A stretch of DNA of 64,000 nt from contig JACPCR010000064.1 in the NCBI GenBank assembly GCA_016179685.1, positions 1 through 64,000 of the forward strand, written 5' to 3'. The notes under the pieces are model-generated. The model made no database searches. It was not told where the DNA came from and saw only the letters and a list, made by a program, of their open reading frames with translations. Within the stretch, counting starts at the first letter, position 1, and the number at the start of each line of letters is the position of its first letter. This document shows, piece by piece, positions 8,183 through 13,895 of the stretch. Both the position numbers and the translations under genes were made by a program. The DNA is from Planctomycetota bacterium. GTDB lineage: Bacteria; Planctomycetota; PUPC01; JACPCR01.

Positions 8183-8476
8183 ATGGGAAAGATTCATCGA
8201 ACGATTCTTGCCTTGGTTGCGGAAGAAAGATATGTTGTGGGTGAACATGTCGCCGAGCGGTTTGACGAACGCGGCATCTTGGAATGGCAGGCCGTCGCTG
8301 GCCTTGCGGATGGGGGACTGATGCGAGAGAAGCCTCGCGACAAACCCAATCCAACGATCGAGGTGAGGGAGATGCTGCCCGATGGGATGGCGTTCAAGGC
8401 GGTCTGGTCATACTTGGGCCGGAGCGGGGTTGCCAAACTGGTCACGGTTCACTTTTTTGACGAGGTTAAACCATGA
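8183..8476 (+). CDS. DUF4258-type small protein
   Basis: This 97-residue protein fits the DUF4258 pattern: an N-terminal HVAERFDERGI segment, then PNPTIEVREMLPDGMAFKAVW and a terminal KLVTVHFFDE strand. DUF4258 proteins are small RelE-fold-like proteins often found beside antitoxin-like partners; their activity is not established. The gene starts just after attC-like repeat B and overlaps the next frame by four bases (ATGA), so the two are co-translated. The position between repeats fits a gene cassette. Function beyond possible toxin is unknown. Confidence 0.7.
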   Translation: MGKIHRTILALVAEERYVVGEHVAERFDERGILEWQAVAGLADGGLMREKPRDKPNPTIEVREMLPDGMAFKAVWSYLGRSGVAKLVTVHFFDEVKP

Positions 8477-8703
8477 GAATCCCGGGCAAGCGAGTGCCGC
8501 GCACCCGCCTCGTGCGCACGGATCGGTTCGTGGTCGCCGTTGAGGTGGAGGCCGTGATCCCGGAGGATGATCCCAGCGAGCCCTGTTTCGAGTCGGAGGC
8601 CGTACAGTTGCTTCGAAGGGTGGCGGAGCACGCGAAGCGGGGCGATGTGGCTTGGCTTCGCCGGCACGGCAAGGTATATCAGGCCATCGAGGCGCCGGCA
8701 TGA
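8473..8703 (+). CDS. Small protein paired with the DUF4258 gene
   Basis: The 76-residue protein begins MRIPGKRVPRTRLVRTDRFV and is rich in charged residues, with an acidic mid-segment (AVIPEDDPSEPCFESEAVQLL) and a helical basic end. Its start overlaps the DUF4258 stop as ATGA. No family is recognised. By position it is the probable antitoxin or partner of the upstream gene. No attC-like repeat follows it; a MITE-like element begins about 50 bp later. Confidence 0.6.
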   Translation: MRIPGKRVPRTRLVRTDRFVVAVEVEAVIPEDDPSEPCFESEAVQLLRRVAEHAKRGDVAWLRRHGKVYQAIEAPA

Positions 8704-8752
8704 AACAAACTACGAGCGGCTAACACGTCGAGTGAGAAATGCGGGCTAAGCC

Positions 8753-9008
8753 CAATGCTGTTCAGTTAAGCGCACAAACTGTCGCTTCCGTATCGTTTGG
8801 CATTGCCGAGGTCGAAGCGATGTGTTGGAGTTACGCCTGCCTGCCCTGTCTGCGCCGCGAGCGTCGCGGCAGGCAGGCGCGCCCGCGGCGCAGACAGGCC
8901 TCCCGTAGGGATCCCGTTGGGATTCAGGCGTGGTCTTCTCGGACAACGGCTAAAGCCGTCACTCCAACCCCTGCGCAGACGGCTCGGGCGCTCAACTGAA
9001 CAGTATTG
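8753..9008. mobile_element. MITE-like element with 21 bp terminal inverted repeats
   Basis: The ends CAATGCTGTTCAGTTAAGCGC (8753..8773) and its near-exact inverse (8988..9008) enclose about 256 bp without coding capacity. Inside are a CCTGTCTGCGCCGC/GCGGCGCAGACAGG palindrome and a segment (about 8921..8971) repeated near 51801. A partial terminal-repeat word, CTTAACTGAAC, also occurs at about 46196, at the end of an attC-like repeat. No transposase is in the window. Confidence 0.6.
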
Positions 9009-9012
9009 GGGC

Positions 9013-10167
9013 CTAAACCCCAAGTTGGGCGGCCTCGCGGTCCAGAATTTCCCAGGCCTTCTGGATGTAGAAGCGGTAATGGGCCAGCGGCGTGCCGTTC
9101 GGAATCCGGTGATCGAGTCCGAGGACGCATCCGCCGGACCTGACCATGGGGGGTATCTTGTATTCCAGCTCGGCGGTAATCTCCTCCCGGCTTCTGCGCA
9201 GGACATGCTTGTCGATGCCGCCTTCCAGGGCCAGTTGTTTGCCGTACCTCTGGCGGAGTTGCACGATATCCATGCCGGCGGCAGGCTCCATGGGGCTCAT
9301 GACGTTGAGGCCGGCGTCGATGAAGGCCGGGATGACCGCGTTCAGGTTGCCGTCCGAGTCCTGCTTGAACAGCCGGGCGCCCCGGGCCTTCAGCATATCC
9401 CACACCTTCCGGTAATAGGGCTTGATGAACTCACGCACCTGGCGCGGGCCCGGGAGCGGCCCGCTCTTGCCCGCTAGGTCCTCATGGACGAGCAGCTCGT
9501 CCACGGCGACCTTCGAAGAGACCCGGTCCAGCACACGGACGGCGGTCTCGCCGATCGTCTCGAGGATGGCGTGCATCAGCTCGGGCTGCTCGACATAGGC
9601 CACGCACGCGCCTTCCTCGCCGAGGAGCTGCCGCGGCTCGTCAAATCCGCCGGGGATATGGACGACGACCACGCGGCCAGCCTCGCGGTGGCCCCGGGCA
9701 GCCTCTTCCCAGCCCGGAGCGAATCGCTCCTCCGAGAAGGCATAGTGATGCCGGATGCCGAGCCAGTCATCCATGTTCTTGACCGGATACTCCAGCGGAA
9801 GGGCGAGCGTGGCCACCCCTTTGAAAAGCTTGACCCGGCGGCCCATCCGGTCCCGGCTCACGACGTAGCGCTCCGTCTCCTCGAGCACCTCGGCCGGCGA
9901 GCCTCCCATCCAGCCGGTGCTCACGGGAACGTATCCGTCCAGGGCCGCACGGAATCGAAAGGCGGAGAGGTCCAGCTCCTCCGGGGACGCCCCTTGCGCC
10001 GCCCACTCGGCCTTCAGCCCCACCAGGGGCCCCAAAAACTCGAAAAACAGGGGGCGAAGGTTCGTCCGAAAGGTCATGTGGTCCAGATATTCCTCTCGGC
10101 GCACCGCCATGGTTCGCCGGATCGCCAGGTGCGCATGCGTTTCGTAGGCCGGATAGGTTGTTTTCAT
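9013..10167 (-). CDS. Uroporphyrinogen decarboxylase-like protein
   Basis: About 384 residues with UroD-superfamily TIM-barrel features: MTFRTNLRPLFFEFLG near the start, VDELLVHEDLAGKSGPLPGP mid-protein, SDGNLNAVIPAFIDAGLNVMSPMEPAAGMD, and LALEGGIDKHVLRRSRE near the end. The ATG at 10167 (MKTTYPAYETH) is preferred; the in-frame extension to 10347 reads as spurious and contains repeat DNA. Instead of the HxC zinc motif of MtaA/MtbA it has QDSDGN, so zinc-thiol methyl transfer is doubtful. It is the only minus-strand gene inside the small-cassette region and has no methyltransferase partner next to it. Confidence 0.83.
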   Translation of the reverse strand: MKTTYPAYETHAHLAIRRTMAVRREEYLDHMTFRTNLRPLFFEFLGPLVGLKAEWAAQGASPEELDLSAFRFRAALDGYVPVSTGWMGGSPAEVLEETERYVVSRDRMGRRVKLFKGVATLALPLEYPVKNMDDWLGIRHHYAFSEERFAPGWEEAARGHREAGRVVVVHIPGGFDEPRQLLGEEGACVAYVEQPELMHAILETIGETAVRVLDRVSSKVAVDELLVHEDLAGKSGPLPGPRQVREFIKPYYRKVWDMLKARGARLFKQDSDGNLNAVIPAFIDAGLNVMSPMEPAAGMDIVQLRQRYGKQLALEGGIDKHVLRRSREEITAELEYKIPPMVRSGGCVLGLDHRIPNGTPLAHYRFYIQKAWEILDREAAQLGV

Positions 10168-10415
10168 GGTGACCACCTGTGGGTTTGAGTTCGCCAAGAA
10201 GTGGCGTAGCAATTTGTGAGCCGACTTCGGCCAGGAACAGGTCCAACCTCTTTTTGAAACGTGTATCCGCCGCCTGCCTGTGCGATGCACGCAGACAGAT
10301 GCTCCTGTGCGAACAGAAGGAAGTCCTGTACCGAGCGCACCAAGCACGGTCGGTGTCTGGCGTTTGTGAATCGCTAAATCGTTTTCGCAAGAAACAGAAG
10401 GCCCCGGTGGCCGCG

Positions 10416-10730
10416 ATGTCCTACAGCCAAGTGGACATCACAGAAGCATTCGGTGATGATCAGCGTCTCGGGCCGGACGAGTGGATCACGACCGTGCCCC
10501 TGAACGCCACGACCGAGAATCCCGAGTCGATGGGGCTGCCCCCGGCAGGCGCGGACGCGGACGAAGTCTACCGCGTCGCGTCCAAGTTGTCGGAACTACG
10601 GGAGTCGATCCCTATCCCAAACGACGGCGTGTATTGCCCGGTGTGCCACATTGCCAATGTGGATCTTAGCAAACTGCGCACGCCCTGTCCTCAGTGCAGG
10701 CGGGCGTTGCTCAAGTTCGGGTGGGACTGA
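10416..10730 (+). CDS. Small zinc-ribbon protein of unknown function
   Basis: The likely 104-residue product (MSYSQVDITEAFGDD...) ends in a clear zinc ribbon, with C74-x2-C77 and C91-x2-C94 separated by 13 residues. The N-terminal two thirds are acidic, with no recognised domain. A longer in-frame start at 10179 exists but reads through repeat-like DNA. No strong ribosome binding site is seen, so the start is tentative. An attC-like hairpin begins 17 bases after the stop, as expected for the single gene of a cassette. Zinc ribbons of this kind usually mediate nucleic-acid or protein contacts. Confidence 0.6.
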   Translation: MSYSQVDITEAFGDDQRLGPDEWITTVPLNATTENPESMGLPPAGADADEVYRVASKLSELRESIPIPNDGVYCPVCHIANVDLSKLRTPCPQCRRALLKFGWD

Positions 10731-10746
10731 GCGGAGTGTCCCAGAC

Positions 10747-10845
10747 GCCGAACCAGGCGCTGCACCTGACCGGGCCGCTATTTTCGTTTTTGTCTGTAAG
10801 CTACGCCAGTCGGGGCGGCCCGGCAGGTGAGCTTTGTCGTTCGCC
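10747..10845 (+). repeat. attC-like site (99 bp)
   Basis: It runs from GCCGAAC (10747..10753) to GTTCGCC (10839..10845). Inner arms CACCTGACCGGGCC and GGCCCGGCAGGTGAGC pair, with one unpaired base. The end boxes, length, unpaired base and position just after a small gene are all attC hallmarks. It has no obvious sequence relative in the window apart from its GTTCGCC end. Confidence 0.62.
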
Positions 10846-10856
10846 GGACGGCCGCC

Positions 10857-11013
10857 GCCGTCAGGCGAAAGGGCCGTGTTTTGCTTCGCCAGCGAGTTGT
10901 TTCGGCGGCATCCGCCGCCGAAACAACTCGCTGGCGCGGACACCGGCTATGCCGTCCGCAAGCAAGCTTGCTCCCGTCAAGGTCGGCGCTGCTCAGCTCG
11001 CGGCCCGTTGGAC
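10857..11013 (+). repeat. attC-like hairpin repeat C with long palindrome
   Basis: A 22 bp perfect inverted repeat (10888..10909 and 10914..10935) with a 4-base loop leads into the shared core, which ends with GTTGGAC (11007..11013), a match to the attC GTTRRRY consensus. Bases 10857..11010 match 13160..13313 with only about two differences, so copies C and E are recent duplicates. Confidence 0.65.
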
Positions 11014-11079
11014 GAAAATGAGAAAATAGAGCCGAGATAAAAACATCTTGCATCTGTGTTGCGAATGTGACACAATTGG

Positions 11080-11340
11080 ATGATGAAAACAGCAGTCGTC
11101 CACGCGCGCATTGAACCCCAAACAAAGCAAAAGGCCGAAGGGGTCCTTCGCAAGCTTGGCCTTACTCCCACGGAGGCGATCCGTATCTTCTACCGGCAGA
11201 TATCCCTCCGTGGCGGCTTGCCTTTCCCGGTCGCGATTCCGAATGAGCTTACGGCGTCCACCCTGGAGAAGAGCCGTCGCGGCGAAGACGTTCAGGAATT
11301 CGAGTCTGTAGAGGCAATGTTCAAGAATTGGGAGAAATGA
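11080..11340 (+). CDS. relB: RelB/DinJ-family antitoxin
   Basis: The 86-residue protein (MMKTAVVHARIEPQTKQKAE...) is a clear RelB/DinJ antitoxin. It has a ribbon-helix-helix N-terminus that binds the operator as a dimer, with the signature LGLTPTEAIRIFYRQISLRGGLPF, followed by a toxin-binding C-terminal tail (AMFKNWEK). The start could be either of two adjacent ATGs. It overlaps the YafQ-type toxin start as ATGA. An AT-rich stretch just upstream (ATTGGATGATG) is likely to hold the promoter and autoregulatory operator. It lies between attC-like repeats C and D, on the same strand as the other cassettes. Confidence 0.9.
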   Translation: MMKTAVVHARIEPQTKQKAEGVLRKLGLTPTEAIRIFYRQISLRGGLPFPVAIPNELTASTLEKSRRGEDVQEFESVEAMFKNWEK

Positions 11341-11609
11341 AGAAGGTCTCGCAGACCAGGCAGTTTTCTCGGGATGTCCAGCGCATGCGGAAACGAGGGA
11401 AGGAGCTGCACAAGCTGCAGGATGTTGTCAAGCTACTGGCCGAGGGCACTCCGCTTCCAGCAAACCACAGAGACCATCCACTCATCGGACCGTGGCAGCC
11501 ATCGCGCGATTGGCACATTGAAGCCGACTGGATCTTGATTTACACTACAGAAAAAGACTCGCTTCGGCTTGAACGGACTGGCACGCACAGCGATCTTTTC
11601 AAGAAATGA
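11337..11609 (+). CDS. yafQ: YafQ-family mRNA interferase toxin
   Basis: The 90-residue protein matches the RelE-superfamily YafQ toxin. The catalytic histidines and aspartate known from E. coli YafQ are represented: H44 and H47 in NHRDH, H60 and D64 in RDWHIEADW, and H84 in TGTHSDLF. YafQ cleaves mRNA on the ribosome. The frame is intact, unlike three other cassette genes here. The start overlaps the antitoxin stop by four bases. An attC-like site begins five bases after the stop codon, the spacing expected for the distal gene of an integron cassette. Confidence 0.9.
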   Translation: MKKVSQTRQFSRDVQRMRKRGKELHKLQDVVKLLAEGTPLPANHRDHPLIGPWQPSRDWHIEADWILIYTTEKDSLRLERTGTHSDLFKK

Positions 11610-11613
11610 GATC

Positions 11614-11784
11614 GTCCAACAAATCGCTCCAACTGACGCCGTTAGAACGGCGCGGCTGAGCTTTAACGTTCGCCGGACGGCTGCCGCCACCGAACCACTC
11701 GCCCGCGCGGACACTGGCCTTTCCGTCCGCAAGCAAGCTTGCTGCTGTCAAGGCCGTCGCCGTTCAAATCGCGGGCCGTTCGCC
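11614..11784 (+). repeat. attC-like site plus shared hairpin repeat D
   Basis: GTCCAAC (11614..11620) fits the attC RYYYAAC consensus exactly. A CGCCGTT/AACGGCG stem follows, with GCTC/GAGC outer arms, closing at GTTCGCC (11668..11674). The shared core follows directly (11689..11784): ACCGAAC, GGACACTGGCCTT, AAGCAAGCTTGCT, CAAGGCC and GTTCGCC. It begins five bases after the YafQ stop. Confidence 0.65.
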
Positions 11785-11817
11785 CAGAAAGCATTACTTG
11801 GCAAGCCAGCGCGGCCA

Positions 11818-11832
11818 GGTTATATTATAACC
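11818..11832. promoter_or_regulatory. 15 bp palindromic operator over a likely -10 element
   Basis: GGTTATATTATAACC is a perfect palindrome around a central T, three bases before the RelE-type toxin start. It contains a TATATTATAA core resembling a -10 box. The second gene encodes an XRE-type antitoxin, and such proteins usually repress their own promoter through a site like this. Confidence 0.5.
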
Positions 11833-11834
11833 CA

Positions 11835-12101
11835 ATGGCGTATCAGGTCAGCATCAGGAGAAAGGCGGCTCGTGGGCTGGAGAAGCTGCCTAAGAATGTG
11901 CAAAAGCTGCTCTTCTTGCTCATCGCCGACCTACAGGCAGCGGGTCCGGTTCAGAGATGTTGGCAGAACTTTTCGTCGCTTGGCGGAGACCGGTACCATT
12001 GTCATTTGGCGTATCGCTACGTGGCTTGTTGGACATGCAGGAAAGGCGACATCGTAATCGAGGTGTATTATGTTGGCTCTCGTGAAAAAGCCCCATATTG
12101 A
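11835..12101 (+). CDS. RelE-family toxin
   Basis: The 88-residue protein (MAYQVSIRRKAARGLEKLPK...) has the RelE fold pattern. A basic N-terminal helix pair is followed by strands with RYHCHLAYRYVACWTCRKGDIVIEVYYVGSREKAPY, where the C-terminal IEVYYVGSREKAPY is characteristic. The frame is intact. It overlaps the following XRE antitoxin gene by 32 bp, and the toxin comes first, as in higBA-type modules. A palindromic operator lies immediately upstream. It is likely to be an mRNA-cleaving translation inhibitor neutralised by the adjacent protein. Confidence 0.82.
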   Translation: MAYQVSIRRKAARGLEKLPKNVQKLLFLLIADLQAAGPVQRCWQNFSSLGGDRYHCHLAYRYVACWTCRKGDIVIEVYYVGSREKAPY

Positions 12102-12462
12102 GCTGTCAATCCACGGGGAACGGGTGGAGGAATTCGTCGCCTGGATTCGGGAGAAGTACGACGTGTCTGTTCTTTGTGCCGAAGATGCCGATGAGGCGGT
12201 CCCCGTCGAGGAAACGGAGCTCTGGAAGGAGATGGAGAAGAATCGGGTCGGAAACCTTCTAGCTGGCGCCCGTTTGAAGGCCGGTCTTACTCAGGGCCAA
12301 CTGGCCAAGAAGCTTGCCATTCGACAGAACATGGTCAGCGACTACGAACGTGGCCGGCGGAGTCTCTCCTCAACCATGGCGAAGCGCTTCGCCAAGGTGC
12401 TTCACGTCAGAGATTCGCATCTGAAATACGGTGGCGAACAACAGGGTCAACCTGACAAGTAA
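12070..12462 (+). CDS. XRE-family antitoxin (HigA-like)
   Basis: The protein (about 130 residues) has an N-terminal dimer or toxin-binding half (ELSIHGERVEEFVAWIREKY) and a C-terminal helix-turn-helix from about residue 78: RLKAGLTQGQLAKKLAIRQN, then MVSDYERGRRSLSSTMAKRF. It overlaps the 3' end of the RelE-type toxin gene; a GTG five codons in is an alternative start. XRE antitoxins bind the toxin and repress the operon, and the palindrome at 11818..11832 is the likely site. The extended N-terminus is usual for antitoxins that follow their toxin gene. Confidence 0.83.
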   Translation: MLALVKKPHIELSIHGERVEEFVAWIREKYDVSVLCAEDADEAVPVEETELWKEMEKNRVGNLLAGARLKAGLTQGQLAKKLAIRQNMVSDYERGRRSLSSTMAKRFAKVLHVRDSHLKYGGEQQGQPDK

Positions 12463-12902
12463 GGCCGGGCCGGCATCCCTTGCAGGTTATCCTGCTCGTT
12501 TGCAGAAACAGATGAAAACGAATCGAGGTGTCTTTCTTGACTCAATGGCACTATCGTCCAGCCGTTAAGACAAGAATCGCTTGAAGAGATGTGCCTCATT
12601 CCTGGTGCTGATACTGCCATTCGGAAACTCCTCGCGGCGGGATTTGTCTGCTCGTAACTCCTTAGCGAAAACTTCTGTCGTCCTTACGGGACTCTTGTGG
12701 TTTATGCGCTTTCCCTTCTCAGGGCTGCGTTCGCCTTCGCGGGGCTTCGGCGAACTTGTGCCCTGGGCTCATTTCGGACGTCCCTACGGGACTCGCAGAA
12801 ACAGGCCTCCGGTGACGATCACTAAGCAGTTGCCTCATGGCGGACTGGCAGCTTGCGGCCAGCGGCCAGCACCCGTTCAAGATTGAACCACTGAGATGAG
12901 TC
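12463..12902. other. Intergenic region with inverted dispersed repeat (12652..12750)
   Basis: Nothing here reads as a gene. The main content is the 99 bp element at 12652..12750, which is the reverse complement of 1..99. Downstream, GGACGTCCCTACGGGACTCGC (12778..12798) echoes the CGTCCTTACGGGACTC word inside the repeat. There is no attC-like site between the XRE antitoxin gene and this region, so the cassette spacing is broken here. Confidence 0.65.
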
Positions 12903-13149
12903 ATGAATCCTCGTGTTAAGTCAGTCGCGGCGAAGGAAGCCTATCACCTTGAAATCACCTTCTCCCAACGGCGAAGTGGGCCTCTACGACTGCATTCCGC
13001 TCCTCAATTTTGGCGTTTTCAGGGAGCTTCGGGATATCGCCTACTTCACGCGGGTGAAAGTGGAAGGGGGCACTGTCGTCTGGCCGCACGAGCAGGATAT
13101 CTGTCCCGATACTCTCTACGAAGATTCGAGGAAACTCGTCTCAAAATGA
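12903..13149 (+). pseudogene. DUF2442 family protein, frameshifted
   Basis: The start MNPRVKSVAAKEAYHLEITF is the usual DUF2442 opening, but the rest of the domain (PNGEVGLYDCIPLLNFGVFREL, then KVEGGTVVWPHEQDICPDTL) is in the next frame, ending at 13149. One extra base near 12960..12967, in the run CTCCC, accounts for the shift. DUF2442 proteins (about 80 residues) are often encoded beside DUF4160 or TA-like genes. The attC-like repeat E begins about 10 bp after the stop. The gene is decayed, or a single-base assembly error is present. Confidence 0.75.
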
Positions 13150-13159
13150 GCCGCTGCCG

Positions 13160-13316
13160 GCCGTCAGGCGAAAGGGCCGTGTTTTGCTTCGCCAGCGAGT
13201 TGTTTCGGCGGCATCCGCCGCCGAAACAACTCGCTGGCGCCGACACCGGCTATGCCGTCCGCAAGCAAGCTTGCTCCCGTCAAGGTCGGCGCTGCTCATC
13301 TCGCGGCCCGTTGGGT
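13160..13316 (+). repeat. attC-like hairpin repeat E
   Basis: It is almost identical to repeat C (about two differences over 154 bp). It includes the 22 bp perfect palindrome (13191..13212 and 13217..13238) and ends in GTTGGGT (13310..13316), matching GTTRRRY. It lies between the DUF2442 gene and the HicBA pair. Confidence 0.65.
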
Positions 13317-13358
13317 CACGGAGCTTGCAGTTCTTTCGTGGCCTCGTAAACTGGAAGT

Positions 13359-13559
13359 ATGAGCGGAAAGGCGCAGACGGGATTCACGTATTGGCAGGAT
13401 GGCGGTTTCTGGATCGGTTACCTCGACGAGTTTCCTGATTACTGGACGCAGGGTAAGTCGCTCGAAGACCTCAAGGACCATCTCTTGGACCTGCGCAAGG
13501 AGCTCACCAGTGGTGAGATCCCGTGCGTGCGCCGCCACGCGGTCCTGGAGGGGGCGTGA
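13359..13559 (+). CDS. hicB: HicB-family antitoxin (short)
   Basis: This 66-residue protein (MSGKAQTGFTYWQDGGFWIGYLDE...) has the HicB partial RNase-H-like fold: WIGYLDEFPDYWTQGKSLEDLKDHLLDLRKEL is the usual HicB strand-turn-helix. It lacks a C-terminal DNA-binding domain, as short HicB proteins do. The next frame begins with a GTG overlapping its stop, and the antitoxin precedes the toxin. HicB neutralises the HicA mRNA interferase. It is flanked by attC-like repeats E and F. Confidence 0.85.
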   Translation: MSGKAQTGFTYWQDGGFWIGYLDEFPDYWTQGKSLEDLKDHLLDLRKELTSGEIPCVRRHAVLEGA

Positions 13560-13734
13560 AGCGACGCGATCTAATCAGAAAGATCGAGGAGGCCGGCGCG
13601 GTTTTGATTCGCCACGGCGGCAAACACGATTGGTATCAGAATCCGGAGACGAAGGTTTGTCAGCCGGTGGCTCGGCACAGCGAGATTCGTGATCAATTGG
13701 CAGGCACATTATCCAGATGCTCGCTATGAAATAG
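13556..13734 (+). pseudogene. hicA: HicA-family toxin, C-terminal frameshift
   Basis: From a GTG at 13556 the frame encodes a HicA start (VKRRDLIRKIEEAGAVLIRH) with the active-site region GGKHDWYQNP and ARHSEIRDQLA. In frame it then ends GTLSRCSL at 13729. The expected HicA ending, RHIIQMLAMK, is in another frame and stops at 13734, so one base appears to be missing near 13700..13705. The N-terminal dsRBD-like core with the catalytic histidine is intact, so partial activity cannot be excluded. It is the third frameshifted cassette gene in about 6 kb. Confidence 0.7.
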
Positions 13735-13736
13735 GG

Positions 13737-13895
13737 ACCGAACAAGACGCTGAAGCCCACGGTCCGCTAGTGGGCTGCGAGCGGCTTCGTCAGGGAGTTG
13801 TTCGGCGGCATCCGCCGCCGAACAACCCCCTGGAGCGGACATCGGCCTTGCCGTCCGCAAGCAGGCTAGCTGCCAGCAAGGCCTCAGGGCCGTTT
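13737..13895 (+). repeat. attC-like hairpin repeat F, 3' part degenerate
   Basis: A GACGCTGAAGCCCAC...GTGGGCT...TTCGTC hairpin (about 13746..13791) follows the HicA stop. The shared core comes next, with GTTCGGCGGC/GCCGCCGAAC, CTGGAGCGGACA, CGGCCTTGCCGTCCGCAAG and CAAGGCC. The closing CCGCTCAGC arm is deleted, leaving TCAGGGCCGTTTC. Its end overlaps the last codons of the convergent GltD-like gene. Confidence 0.6.

Noticed and set aside
12581..12886. Possible small gene in the region 12463..12902
   Set aside because: The frame overlaps the dispersed repeat whose other copy is non-coding, has no ribosome binding site and no recognisable family.
7292..13895. CRISPR array
   Set aside because: Repeats are ~100 bp, imperfect, spaced by genes of varied length and unaccompanied by cas genes.
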